From Syntrophobacteraceae bacterium (GTDB lineage Bacteria > Desulfobacterota > Syntrophobacteria > Syntrophobacterales > Syntrophobacteraceae): a DNA stretch of 64,000 nucleotides. Below, in pieces: positions 27,452 through 36,999 of the stretch. Under the pieces are notes generated by a model that was not told where the DNA came from, did not search any database, and saw only the letters and a list, made by a program, of their open reading frames with translations. The position numbers and the translations under genes are program-made. Numbering within the stretch: position 1 is the first letter of the stretch; every line of letters begins with the position of its first letter. The DNA lies in contig JALOOX010000006.1 of NCBI GenBank assembly GCA_025454175.1, positions 1 through 64,000 on the forward strand, written 5' to 3'.

Positions 27452-27939
27452 AGGCGGCCAAGCACCTTCGCGGCGACGCGCTTTGCCAGCTCGAGATTTT
27501 CGATTTTATCCGTATTTCCCACTCCGATGACGAGGTAGGCACTCCCCTTGAGGATGTGCAGGCCGGGGATTCCCCAGCAGGCGTCATCGCCGACTCCGGG
27601 TACGGCGCGGACCGGATCGAGCATCTCCCTGGTCGTCCGGTACACCGAGGGAGCACTCTGCCCGTGATCCCGAACCTTTTTGGACATCTCCTCCGTTCGC
27701 AGGATGGAAATGTGGATAAACCGGTTGGAGGATGAGGCGCTGTAGGAGCACAGCTTCTGCCCCAGCGGATTCCCCGTGTCCGTCGGTTCGGGGGCATTGA
27801 TGGGCTCGCCCAGCAGTTCCTCCGCTTCGGCGGTGGACAGCAGCGCACAGGGGTCCGATCCTCCCATGCCGTTCACGGACCAGAGGATGCAGATGGAAAT
27901 CGAAAAGGTGAGAATCAGGACGATCGATTTGGCTTTCAT
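27448..27939 (-). CDS. Exported hypothetical protein with DUF3558-like start
   Basis: A 163-residue protein with a signal peptide ([20 protein letters not shown]), then [18 protein letters not shown], a pattern seen in DUF3558-like secreted proteins. Further segments are KLCSYSA and [11 protein letters not shown], with three or four cysteines that could form disulfides in the periplasm. Function unknown. GAGGGG precedes the ATG. Its 3' end overlaps the uvrA stop by four bases in convergent orientation. Confidence 0.75.
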   Translation of the reverse strand: MKAKSIVLILTFSISICILWSVNGMGGSDPCALLSTAEAEELLGEPINAPEPTDTGNPLGQKLCSYSASSSNRFIHISILRTEEMSKKVRDHGQSAPSVYRTTREMLDPVRAVPGVGDDACWGIPGLHILKGSAYLVIGVGNTDKIENLELAKRVAAKVLGRL

Positions 27940-28741
27940 GTGACCCCTCGCTCAAGTTGGCATTTTAATCCTCGGATGCGCTCCGCCATTGGCCCATGCT
28001 TGAATAAACCCCATTGAGACCCATGAAGCAAGCGGTTTTGCAGTGACTTCCCGCCTCCCTGCCCGCGATTTCCGCGAAAAAGATTGCCAGCAAATGATCC
28101 TTTAATCTATACTGGAATCACCTCAAGTGAAGCTCACAACTTAAAAACACGACATCGCGCCTGTACAGGTTCTTGTTTGGTTGCACTTTCGGCTCCGCGG
28201 AGAGATCGGGATGCATCTCCAGGTGCCTGAATACGGTGAGCGTTTTGCGCCATCCGCGGCCCGTCATCGATTTCATTTCAGCAGGACTTCATGCCCCTTC
28301 GGGCACCCGAGCCAATGAAAAGGGGCTCACGAGGGGCTGATTTTCAACTAGAAACCAGAAACCAGAAACCAGGAACTTTTTAGAGCAGGACTTCATCTTC
28401 CGCCGTTCGTGGCCCACCCACGCCTTGTTGGTTTTGATTGAATGTTGGCGTGGATGAGCGTATTGGTATTGTGCGAATTGTGCTAAATGTAACATAATGG
28501 ATTCGAACCGTTTGAGCCACAATGCCCGGAAGGAGGTGATGGACGGAAGGCGTTCCTTGGACCGGTTCAGTTCACAGGCTTCAGGCCGGAGGGAGACATC
28601 AAAGGTTAACGGGGGAGCGGGGAGCACCTCGCGAACGCCGATCAGGTCAAAGTCCGCGTGGATGTAAGGCGGGGAATCCACGGGAAGGCTTTGAGTCGCC
28701 ATGACACGGGGCCCCTTGGGACCCCAGGGAGGGAAGATCAG
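27940..28741. other. 800-base non-coding region upstream of fdhA
   Basis: No supported gene was found here on either strand. The stretch is less GC-rich than its surroundings and holds a 13-bp direct repeat (AGCAGGACTTCAT at 28280-28292 and 28384-28396) flanking about 90 bases that include an AGAAACC triple repeat (28350-28376). It must also carry the promoter of the fdhA operon, but I could not identify it with confidence. Confidence 0.6.
28350..28376. repeat. Period-7 tandem repeat AGAAACC x3 (plus a decayed fourth copy)
   Basis: Three exact copies of AGAAACC are followed by AGGAAC. It lies between a 13-bp direct repeat pair, in a gene-free region. It has the same period as the repeat downstream of hemC (17904-17931) but a different unit. 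Confidence 0.65.
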
Positions 28742-31700
28742 ATGAAGCTGACGCGAAGGGATTTCATGAAAGTCTCGGGCGCGGCCACCGCGGGGTTGGC
28801 GCTGAGCGGGCTCGGGTTCGATCTCAAGCCCGTTCAGGCTTACAGCTGGGAGCTGCGCACCAAGGACGCCAAGGCGACGCCGACCATCTGCTGCTACTGT
28901 TCCGTGGGATGTGGCATCATCTGCCATACGGACAAGAAGACCGGCAGGGTGATCTACACCGAGGGCGATGCGGACCATCCCATCAACGGCGGGGCGCTGT
29001 GCGCGAAGGGAGCGTCTTCCTACCAGATCGCTCAGAATGACAAGCGCATCACCAAGGTCCTTTACCGGGCTCCCAACAGCGACAAATGGGAAGTCAAGAA
29101 ATGGGACTGGGCCTTGAAGGAGATCGCCAAGCGCGTCAAGGCGAGCCGTGACAAGACCTTTGTGACCAAGAACGAGAAGGGGCAGGTGGTGAACCACTGC
29201 AAGGGCATTGCCTCGGTGGGAAGCGCCGCTCTCGACAACGAGGAGTGCTGGGCATACCAGGCCATGCTGCGCGCCCTCGGACTGGTCTACATTGAACATC
29301 AGGCCCGTATCTGACACAGCGCCACTGTTGCGGCTCTGGCAGAGTCGTTCGGACGCGGCGCCATGACGAACCACTGGATCGATTTCGCCAACAGTGACTG
29401 CATCCTGATCATGGGAAGCAACCCCGCCGAGAACCATCCCATTTCGTTCCGGTGGATCATGAAGGCCAAGGAGAGGGGGGCGACCATCATTCACGTGGAT
29501 CCCCGGTTCACTCGCACCTCCACCAAGGCGGACATCTATGTGCCGTTGAGGTCGGGAACGGACATCGCCTTCCTGGGAGGGATGATCAAGTTCATCCTCG
29601 AGAAGGACCTCTATTTCAAGGAATACGTGGTCAACTACTCCAACGCCGCCTATATCGTGGGGGAGAAGTTCGCGTTCAAGGACGGTCTGTTCTCGGGCTA
29701 CAACGCTGAGAAGCGCGCCTACGACGCGTCCAATTGGGCTTTCGTGATGGACGAGAACGGCCTGCCCAAGATGGATCTCACCCTTCAGGACCCCCGATGC
29801 GTCTTCCAGCTGCTGAAGGCTCACTACGCACGCTACGACCTGGATACCGTTTCCACCATAACGGGTACCCCGAAGGAAGGGCTGCTGAAGGTTTACGAGA
29901 CTTATTCGGCCACGGGCGTTCCCGACAAGGCCGGCACGAACCTCTATGCCATGGGCTGGACCCAGCACACCGTGGGTGTTCAGAACATCCGGGCCATGTC
30001 CATCCTTCAGATGCTCCTGGGCAACATGGGCATCGCCGGAGGCGGCATCAACGCCATGCGCGGGGAGTCCAACGTTCAGGGCTCCACGGACCAGGGGCTC
30101 CTCTTCCACATCCTGCCCGGGTATCTGCCGACTCCGTCGGCCTCCCTGGCAACCCTGGCCGACTACAACAAGAGGTTCACGCCCGTCACCAAGGATCCGC
30201 TGAGCGCCAACTGGTGGCAAAACCGGCCCAAGTACGTCGCGAGCTTTCTCAAGTCCATGTACGGGGATGCCGCCAAGCCCGAGAACGAGTTCGGATACGG
30301 TTGGCTGCCCAAGCTCGAGGACGGAAAGACGTACTCCTGGCTGGACCTGTTCGATGTCATGTACAAGAAGCAATTCACGGGGTTCTTCTCCTGGGGACAG
30401 AACCCGGCCTGCAGCGGCGCCAACACCAACAAGACGCGGGCGGCCCTCGCCAACCTCGACTGGATGGTGGTGGTGAACCTTTTCGACAACGAGACCGCCT
30501 CTTTCTGGAAGGGTCCGGGAATGGACCCCAAGAAGGTCAAGACCGAGGTTTTCTTCCTGCCCTGTGCCGCCTTCATGGAGAAGGAAGGGTCCGTGTCCAA
30601 CAGCGGGCGCTGGGTCCAGTGGCGGTACAAGGCCCAGGAGCCGCCGGGGGACGCCCTTCCCGACGGGGACATCATCGCGGAGCTGTTCCTGGAGATCCGC
30701 AAGCTTTATCAGAAGCCCGACAAGGGCTCGGCCTTCCCGGATCCCATCTTGAACCTCAAGTGGGACTACATGGCCAACAACAAGTTCGATCCGCACCTGG
30801 TCGCCAAGGCCATCAACGGCTTTTTCACCCGGGATGTGACCATCCAGGACAAGCAGTACAAGAAGGGCGACCCGGTGCCCGCCTTCGCCATGCTCAAGGA
30901 TGACGGCTCCACCTCGTGCGGCAACTGGATTTACTGCCAGAGCTACAACGCGGACGGAAACAACATGGCCCGGAGGGACAACAAGGACGAGAGCGGCATC
31001 GGGCTGTACTCGAAGTGGTCCTGGGCCTGGCCCGTCAACCGCAGGATCATCTACAACCGGGCTTCCTGCGACCTCAGCGGGAAACCGTGGAATCCGAAGC
31101 AGCCGGTCGTCGAGTTCGTCGGAGAAATTCAGGATGGCAAGTGGACCACGCAGAAATGGAAGGGAGATGTCCCCGACGGCCCATGGTATCCGCTGAGGAA
31201 CCCGGACGGCTCGCCGAGGGAGGACGGGAAGCTCCCCTTCATCATGAAGCCGGACGGCCGTGCGGCCATCTTCGGACCCGGCATGAAGGACGGTCCGTTC
31301 CCCGAGCATTACGAGCCCATGGAATGCCCCGTGGAAAAGAACATGTTGAGCCCGCAGTTCACCAACCCCGTTGCTGCCATCTATGCGACGGAAAAGGACG
31401 CCATCAAGACGTGCGATCCGCGGTTCCCCTTCGTCGGGACGACCTACCGTGTCACCGAGCACTGGCAGACCGGTGTGCTCACGCGATGGCTCCCGTGGCT
31501 CATCGAGACGGAGCCCCAGATGTTCGTCGAGATGAGCGAGGAGCTGGCTCAACTGAAGCAGATCAAGAACGGCGAGATGGTGACCGTGGAATCGCCGCGC
31601 GGCAAGCTGGAAGCGGTGGCCATTGTGACCAAGCGGTTCTTTCCCTTGACGGTGCATGGTCAAGAAGTTCACTCGGTCGGGTTGCCATGGCACTATGGCT

Positions 31701-31822
31701 GGGTGTGGCCCAAGGGTGGAGGAGACAGCGCCAACCTCCTCACCCCGGCAGCCGGTGACCCCAACACCCTGATTCCGGAAACCAAAGCCTTTATGGTGAA
31801 CGTTCGCAAGAAGGAGGCATAA
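28742..31822 (+). CDS. fdhA: Selenocysteine formate dehydrogenase catalytic subunit (TGA recoded)
   Basis: A 1026-residue molybdenum/tungsten bis-MGD formate dehydrogenase that oxidises formate to CO2 (or the reverse). The Tat signal RRDFMK lies at 5-10, so it acts in the periplasm. The [4Fe-4S] ligands are C50-x2-C53-x3-C57 and C87. TGA at 29312-29314 occupies residue 191 within HQARI-U-HSATV, the exact place of Sec in FdnG/FdhA; the frame continues without a break to 31822. A short stem-loop follows the TGA. SD GGAGG precedes the ATG. The N-terminal and C-terminal parts are the same gene, not two pseudogene fragments. It is followed four bases later by fdhB. Confidence 0.95.
29312..29342 (+). 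promoter_or_regulatory. UGA codon with SECIS-like stem-loop
   Basis: The Sec codon TGA (29312-29314) is followed after ten bases by a small hairpin: CTGTT (29325-29329) pairs with GGCAG (29338-29342) using two G-U pairs, with an eight-base loop. Bacterial SECIS elements lie in this position to recruit SelB. The stem is short, so the fold is tentative, but the recoding itself is well supported by the protein motif. Confidence 0.7.
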
Positions 31823-31825
31823 GCC

Positions 31826-32557
31826 ATGGCCGGAAAAACCTTTTTCGTCGACACCACGCTGTGCACGGCGTGCCGTGGCTGCCAGGTGGCTTGCAAGAAC
31901 TGGAATCGCAACGGAACCGTGCCCACCAAGAATACGGGATCCCACCAGAACCCTCCGGACCTGGATGGAACCACCTTCAAGCTGGTGCGCTTCAGCGAAG
32001 TGGAAACGGACGGCAAACTGGCCTGGTACTTCTTCGCGGATCAGTGCCGCCACTGCCTGATCCCTCCCTGCAAGGACGCGATGGAGGGGCACCTGCCCGA
32101 TGGCTGCATCCAGGACGAAGCCACCGGAGCCGTCGTCTACACGGACAAGAGCAAGGAAGTGCCGTTCGAGGAAGTGCGGGAGTCCTGCCCGTACGACATC
32201 CCGCGCAAGGTGGCCGACGGGCGCATCGTCAAGTGCACCATGTGCATCGACCGCATCAGCAACGGCCTCAAGCCCGCCTGTGTCCACGTCTGTCCGACGG
32301 GGGCCATGAACTTCGGCGACCGGGAGGAGATGCTCAAATTGGCCGGTGAGCACCTGGACAAGGTGAAGGCCAAGTATCCCAAGGCCCAGCTGATCGACGC
32401 CAACGAGGTCCGGGTCGTCTACCTGGTGGTGGACGATCCGCGCAAGTACCACAAGAACGCCATTGCCAGCGCTCATCCGGGCATGACCCGACAGCTGGCC
32501 CTGCGAAGCCTCTTGAAGCCGGCCAAGGCTTTCTTCAAGGGGGTTGTACAGGTCTGA
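31826..32557 (+). CDS. fdhB: Formate dehydrogenase iron-sulfur (beta) subunit
   Basis: A 243-residue ferredoxin-type protein with cysteine motifs CTACRGCQVAC (residues 13-23), CRHCLIPPC, CPYDIP and CTMCIDRI...CVHVC, which bind four [4Fe-4S] clusters. It passes electrons from FdhA to a periplasmic acceptor. There is no C-terminal transmembrane helix, unlike FdnH, and no cytochrome b gene follows, so a soluble periplasmic FdhAB dimer using cytochrome c as acceptor, as in Desulfovibrio, is the likely form. It would be exported with FdhA through its Tat signal. Confidence 0.93.
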   Translation: MAGKTFFVDTTLCTACRGCQVACKNWNRNGTVPTKNTGSHQNPPDLDGTTFKLVRFSEVETDGKLAWYFFADQCRHCLIPPCKDAMEGHLPDGCIQDEATGAVVYTDKSKEVPFEEVRESCPYDIPRKVADGRIVKCTMCIDRISNGLKPACVHVCPTGAMNFGDREEMLKLAGEHLDKVKAKYPKAQLIDANEVRVVYLVVDDPRKYHKNAIASAHPGMTRQLALRSLLKPAKAFFKGVVQV

Positions 32558-32671
32558 GGAATGTGCTCCGGGATCCGGGCCGGTGATCGATGGTCGTGGG
32601 GCTCCATGAGGCTTCCCGCCCATTCGATCTGAAGCGGATCCCGAGCCCATTGCGAGGACGGGAATGCATCC

Positions 32672-32699
32672 GGGGAAGTCTTCCATGGAAGGCTTCCCC
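32672..32699 (+). terminator. 28-bp near-perfect palindrome between fdhB and fdhE
   Basis: GGGGAAG...CTTCCCC with a CTTCCATGGAAG core forms a hairpin of 13 base pairs per arm with one mismatch, 115 bases after fdhB and 37 bases before the fdhE start. It is followed by TTTCC. It may be a partial terminator or attenuator that lowers fdhE relative to fdhAB. Confidence 0.5.
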
Positions 32700-32735
32700 T
32701 TTCCATTACATCGATCGACTCTTCGGAGCATGAGG

Positions 32736-33671
32736 ATGCCCCCATTGGTGACGCCATCGATTCAAAGCAAGGATCGCATTCAACAAGCCGTAGCACTGGC
32801 CAGGGATGACAAGCCCTCCTATGCGCAGCTGTACCCGTTCCTGGAAGGCCTTTTCATGCTCCAGGCGGCCGTGAGGGAAACCATGAGCCCGGCTCTGCCG
32901 GTCCTCGACCCGGTGAGGCTTCGCACGCAGCGCGAGGCGGGATTTCCCATGATCCGGCGCTGGGAGTTTCCCCTGGACCTGGACGGGGCGGAGGTCATTC
33001 TCAAGGAAGTGGAGGCGTATCTTCCGGCGGACAACACTCTTCTGAGGGCGGCCCATGGGGAGCTTTCCGAGGTGGTTTTCAGGAGCCGGGACCAGAGGGA
33101 GGAGCTCTGGCGCAGCTTCCTGCACCATGACTGGGAGCCCTGGGAAGAATGGTTCGGAGCGGAGGACGTGGACCTGGCCTCCCTGATCTTCCTGGCCCGC
33201 GGCTGTCTCAGGCCCTCCCTCGAAAAGACGGCGGATGAGCTCCTCAAGAAGCTTCCAGTCACTGACGACTGGGGCAGGGGCTACTGTCCCGTCTGCGGGT
33301 CCCTCCCTTCGCTCCTCGTCATGGAAGGCGAGGGAGCGCGACGCTGCTGCTGCTCCTGGTGCGGCGCGCTCTGGCCGGTTCCGAGGTTCCTGTGTCCCGA
33401 ATGCGACAACCGGGATCACGCTTCGCTGGGGTACCTGGTCGTGGAGGCCGAGCCCCACTATCATGTTCAGTATTGCGAGCTCTGCAGGGCATACTTCAAG
33501 CAGATCGATGCGCGGGAAAGGCTTTACCCGCCTCTCCTGCCCCTGGAGGAGCTGACCACGCTGCACCTGGATTTGCTGGCCCAGGGGGCCGGGTGGAGGC
33601 AGCCCCCTTCCCCCTCTCCCGTCGTGTATGGGCGGGACTCCCGGCGCGTTGATGCGGAAAAGCCAGTTTAG
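32736..33671 (+). CDS. fdhE: FdhE formate dehydrogenase accessory protein
   Basis: A 311-residue rubredoxin-like metal-binding protein with four CxxC pairs in its C-terminal half (CPVC, CSWC, CPEC, CELC), diagnostic of FdhE. FdhE is needed for maturation of exported selenocysteine formate dehydrogenases and acts on the FdhA subunit before Tat export. The N-terminal region (SYAQLYPFLEGLFMLQAAV) matches family helices. I chose ATG at 32736 because GGAG is seven bases upstream; ATG 32730 is too close to it. It lies directly downstream of fdhAB, as expected. Confidence 0.9.
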   Translation: MPPLVTPSIQSKDRIQQAVALARDDKPSYAQLYPFLEGLFMLQAAVRETMSPALPVLDPVRLRTQREAGFPMIRRWEFPLDLDGAEVILKEVEAYLPADNTLLRAAHGELSEVVFRSRDQREELWRSFLHHDWEPWEEWFGAEDVDLASLIFLARGCLRPSLEKTADELLKKLPVTDDWGRGYCPVCGSLPSLLVMEGEGARRCCCSWCGALWPVPRFLCPECDNRDHASLGYLVVEAEPHYHVQYCELCRAYFKQIDARERLYPPLLPLEELTTLHLDLLAQGAGWRQPPSPSPVVYGRDSRRVDAEKPV

Positions 33672-33701
33672 GATTGTTGGAAAAGCCGGCTTTGAGGTAT
33701 A

Positions 33702-35648
33702 GTGGCTCAATCCATTTCAGGTTCGAGTCAGGGGATAGAGAGCCGGATGTTCTTCGGTCAGGGTTGGGAAGCTTACTACAGGGAAAGGTTGACCGCGGCC
33801 GACCTGGTCCTGCGTCGCGTCGTGGAAAACGGCCATCGCATCTACATTGGATCGGGCTGTTCCGAGCCTCAGCATTTGACGCATGCGCTGGCCCATTCCA
33901 TTCCCAGGTACCGGGATCTGGAGCTCGTGCAGAATTTTTCCTATGGTAAACTGCCCGAGAACTGGACCAGGCTTGCCGATCACTGCCGCTTCAAGACCTT
34001 CTTCGTGGGACCGCGATCCAGAAAGGCAGTCAATGAAGGTCTGGCTGACTACATTCCGGCCTACTATTCCTCCATTCCCAGGCTTTTCAGGGAGGAGGCT
34101 TCGTGCGCCCTGGACCTCTGCCTGATCCAGGTCTCGCCTCCCGATGAGCACGGGTTCTGCTCCCTTGGCATCGGAGTGGACATCAACAAGGCGGCCGCCG
34201 ATGCTTCCCATACGGTGGTGGCGCAGGTGAACCCGCGCATGCCCCGCACCTTGGGCGACAGTTTTCTGCACGTGACGGACATCGACCATTTCGTGGCATT
34301 TGAAGAGCCGCTTCTGGAGGTGGCGTTCAAGGAGCACAGCGCCGTCGCCGAGCGGATCGCCAAATACGTCTCCTCGCTCATCGAGGATGGGGCCACCCTC
34401 CAGGTGGGACTGGGACGCACGGCCAATGCCGTCCTGAGATACCTGGACTTCAGGGAGGACCTGGGGCTCCACACCGGCTTGATCACCGACGCTCATCTCC
34501 ATCTCGTCAAAAGGGGGATGATCACGGGGCGCCGGAAGACGGTGAACAATGGCAAGATCATTGCCAGCCTGGCCATGGGCAGCCGGGAGCTCTACGATTT
34601 CATCCACGACAATCCGGAGGTGGAGTTTCATCCCACGGAGTATGTCAATGACAGGCGCCTCATCAGCCGGCACGAGGGGATGATCGCCATCAACTCCGCC
34701 CTCGAGATCGACCTGACCGGTCAGGTCTGTGCGGACTCCGTGGGCCACCGGGTGCACAGTGGAATCGGCGGCTACGTGGATTTCATGCATGGGGCGTCGC
34801 GGGCTCCCCGGGGCAAGACCATCATCGTGCTGCCCTCCACCAGCCTGGACGGCCGGCGTTCCCACATCGTCACTCACCTCGCCGACGGCGCGGGCGTGGT
34901 GACTTCGCGGAGCACGGTCCGTTACGTGGTGACCGAGTTCGGCATCGCGCAGCTCCACGGCAAGACCGTTCGGGAGCGCGCGCTGGCGCTCATCAACATC
35001 GCTCACCCCAAGTTTCGGGAGCGTCTGCTCGCCGAGGCCAAGACCCTGCGCTTCGTGTACCAGGACCAAATCCTTCCGCCGATTTTCGAGCCTCTTTATC
35101 CGGGGCAGTGGGAGGCTTACCAGCTTTTTCCCGGAGAGGAGAAGGTCTTTTTCCGCCCCATCAAGCCCACGGACGAGCGGGCGGTTCAGGAGTTCTTTTA
35201 CTCCATGCCCGACCAGGACATTTATTATCGTTTTCTTTCAGCCATGAGGGCCTTCCCGCACCGGAACACCCAGGCCATGTGCAACATCGACTATGAGCAC
35301 GAGATGGCCATCGTGGGTGTGACGGGAGAGGTGGGCAATGAAACCGTGGTGGCGCTGGGAAGGTACATCCTGGACCAGAAGAGCAACATGGCGGAAGTCG
35401 ATTTTGCCGTGCGCGGCAATTACCAGCGGCGGGGCATTGCCTCGTTTCTGCTGCACTACCTTTGTCAAATCGCGAGGAGCAAGGGGATCAGCGGTCTCAC
35501 GGCGTACGTGCTCGCCGCGAACCGGGGCATGCTGGCGGTATTTCACAGGGTGGGTTATGTCATCCACAGCCACCTGGAAGAAGGTGTATACGAGATTTCA
35601 TTCCGATTCGACGAACCGGCACAGGTGTGCCTGACGGATAGCTCATGA
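33702..35648 (+). CDS. Acetyl-CoA hydrolase/transferase fused to a GNAT acetyltransferase
   Basis: A 648-residue two-domain protein. Residues about 1-440 form a CoA-transferase/acetyl-CoA hydrolase (GSGCSEPQHL, VDINKAAADASH, GLGRTANAVLRYL), with the catalytic glutamate in VTEFGIAQLHG (about 412). Residues about 475-640 form a GNAT domain with the acetyl-CoA loop VRGNYQRRGIASFLL, resembling Pat-type protein acetyltransferases. Butyryl/4-hydroxybutyrate CoA-transferases move CoA between acyl groups. Fusion to a GNAT suggests lysine acetylation in response to acetyl-CoA, by analogy with PatZ, which is inference. The GTG at 33702 has GAGG four bases upstream; ATG 33747 is an alternative start. 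It overlaps the next gene (ATGA). Confidence 0.9.
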   Translation: MAQSISGSSQGIESRMFFGQGWEAYYRERLTAADLVLRRVVENGHRIYIGSGCSEPQHLTHALAHSIPRYRDLELVQNFSYGKLPENWTRLADHCRFKTFFVGPRSRKAVNEGLADYIPAYYSSIPRLFREEASCALDLCLIQVSPPDEHGFCSLGIGVDINKAAADASHTVVAQVNPRMPRTLGDSFLHVTDIDHFVAFEEPLLEVAFKEHSAVAERIAKYVSSLIEDGATLQVGLGRTANAVLRYLDFREDLGLHTGLITDAHLHLVKRGMITGRRKTVNNGKIIASLAMGSRELYDFIHDNPEVEFHPTEYVNDRRLISRHEGMIAINSALEIDLTGQVCADSVGHRVHSGIGGYVDFMHGASRAPRGKTIIVLPSTSLDGRRSHIVTHLADGAGVVTSRSTVRYVVTEFGIAQLHGKTVRERALALINIAHPKFRERLLAEAKTLRFVYQDQILPPIFEPLYPGQWEAYQLFPGEEKVFFRPIKPTDERAVQEFFYSMPDQDIYYRFLSAMRAFPHRNTQAMCNIDYEHEMAIVGVTGEVGNETVVALGRYILDQKSNMAEVDFAVRGNYQRRGIASFLLHYLCQIARSKGISGLTAYVLAANRGMLAVFHRVGYVIHSHLEEGVYEISFRFDEPAQVCLTDSS

Positions 35649-36256
35649 ATGATGCATGGCGCGAGCCCATCGACCCGATTCGGCTGGCATTCGACATTGA
35701 CGGGGTGGTGGCCGACACCATGGCCGTCTTCGTGAGACTGGCCCGCGAACGTTACGGCCTGACTCACCTCACCAAGGACGATCTCCGCTGTTACGAGCTT
35801 CACGAGTGCCTGGATGTGGACCGGGAGGTTCTCAACGACTTGATCTGTCTCACCCTGGACGATGAGCACACGCTTCAGGTGCCGGCCATGGAGGGTGCGA
35901 CGGAGGTCCTGACTCGGCTGGCGCGGCACGGGCCCTTGAGGTTTGTGACGGCCCGCATCTGGCCCGAGTCCATCACCCGTTGGCTGCACCTTACGCTTCA
36001 CGAGGTTCCCGGGGACCGGATTCAGGTCATCGCCACGGGAGCGCCCGAGGCCAAGCGCCAGGTATTGCATGACCTTGGTATTCAGTTCTTCCTGGAGGAC
36101 CGGCTGGAGACCTGCCGGCACCTGGCTCTCAACGGCATCCAGCCCTTTCTGTACGATCAGCCATGGAACCGGCTTCCGGAGGGAGATGAGTTCCCGAGGA
36201 TCGTCAGCTGGGATCAGTTCGGGGAATGGGTTTTCCCCGGGAACGGTGGTGAGTGA
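35645..36256 (+). CDS. HAD-like 5'(3')-deoxyribonucleotidase-family protein
   Basis: A 203-residue HAD-fold protein with the motif FDIDGVVADTM (catalytic aspartates), a threonine motif FVTARIWPESI and the late acidic motif FFLEDRLETC. This matches the bacterial NT5C/YorS-type deoxynucleotidase family, which removes phosphate from (deoxy)ribonucleoside monophosphates, though many members are untested. The N-terminal ten residues precede the fold. It starts inside the stop codon of the CoA-transferase fusion (ATGA at 35645-35648) and is nine bases before minC, so it is probably cotranscribed with both. Confidence 0.78.
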   Translation: MNDAWREPIDPIRLAFDIDGVVADTMAVFVRLARERYGLTHLTKDDLRCYELHECLDVDREVLNDLICLTLDDEHTLQVPAMEGATEVLTRLARHGPLRFVTARIWPESITRWLHLTLHEVPGDRIQVIATGAPEAKRQVLHDLGIQFFLEDRLETCRHLALNGIQPFLYDQPWNRLPEGDEFPRIVSWDQFGEWVFPGNGGE

Positions 36257-36265
36257 GGGGAGCGT

Positions 36266-36934
36266 ATGGGAGCGTCCGAGGAGACACTGATCCGCATCAA
36301 GGCCAATAAAGACGGTTTTGTGCTGCTTCCCCACCCCACCGCGCCCTTTGAGGCCATCCTGAGGGAGCTGAAGGAAAGACTGGAGACCTCCGGGGATTTC
36401 TTCTCACGCTCCGAGATGACCCTGGACCTGCGGCGCCGTTCCCTCAAGACCGGCCAGGTCGCGGCGATCCACAAGCTGTTGAAGGAATCCGGGCGGGTCA
36501 AGGTGGTGGAGGTTCAGCTGGCGGATGATTTGATTCTTTGCGTGGACAAACCGCCCGAGCGCACCCAGCCTCCCGCGCCGCCCAAAGCGGAGCGCCGGGA
36601 GGTCAGCATCGATGCGCCCGTGATCATTCGAAGCACCTGCCGCTCGGGAATGCGCATCGAATCTCCCAGTGACTGCGTTATCCTGGGAGACGTGAACCCG
36701 GGGGCTGAAGTCCTGGCGGTGGGTGACATCATCGTTTTCGGCAGTCTTCGAGGCATTGCCCACGCGGGTGCGCTGGGCGATCGGTCGGCCAGAATATGGG
36801 CATTCAGCATCGAGCCCAGTCAGATCCGCATTGCCGACCTGGTGGCCATTCCACCGAAAGGAGACAAATCGACGTCCAAACGATACGAGATTGCCGAGGT
36901 TCAGGGGGACTTGATCGAGCTCATCACCCTGTGA
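36266..36934 (+). CDS. minC: Septum-site inhibitor MinC
   Basis: A 222-residue MinC. The N-terminal domain (about 1-100) is the FtsZ-inhibiting region; the C-terminal beta-helix domain (about 120-222) carries APVIIRSTCRSGMRIESPSDCVILGDVNPGAEVLA and IIVFGSLRGIAHAGALGD, the MinD-binding and dimerisation signature. MinC blocks FtsZ ring formation at the poles. It is the first gene of a minC-minD-minE run. Confidence 0.95.
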   Translation: MGASEETLIRIKANKDGFVLLPHPTAPFEAILRELKERLETSGDFFSRSEMTLDLRRRSLKTGQVAAIHKLLKESGRVKVVEVQLADDLILCVDKPPERTQPPAPPKAERREVSIDAPVIIRSTCRSGMRIESPSDCVILGDVNPGAEVLAVGDIIVFGSLRGIAHAGALGDRSARIWAFSIEPSQIRIADLVAIPPKGDKSTSKRYEIAEVQGDLIELITL

Positions 36935-36945
36935 GGGGAGGGGCG

Positions 36946-36984
36946 ATGAAGTCGATGGATTTTAATGAATATCTAAGCAGTTAG
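36946..36984 (+). CDS. Possible 12-residue leader peptide between minC and minD
   Basis: A tiny frame, MKSMDFNEYLSS, starts at an ATG preceded by GGGGAGGGG (36935-36943), a good ribosome site, and ends at TAG 15 bases before the minD ATG. Translation is plausible, and it could affect the MinC:MinD ratio by coupling. There is no homology to argue from, so it may be chance. Confidence 0.25.
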   Translation: MKSMDFNEYLSS

Positions 36985-36999
36985 CGGGGTGGAGCAGCC

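Noticed and set aside
28499-28509. GGATTCGAACC, resembling a tRNA T-loop on the minus strand
   Set aside because: The flanking bases do not form a T-stem or an acceptor stem, so there is no tRNA here.
28658-29314. Reading the fdhA start as a separate truncated pseudogene
   Set aside because: The frame continues in phase after the TGA with the correct family motif, so the TGA is read as selenocysteine.
28289-32731. Minus-strand open frame of 1480 codons opposite fdhAB
   Set aside because: It is antisense to a well-supported gene pair with known motifs; long antisense frames are common in GC-rich DNA and its translation shows no domain.
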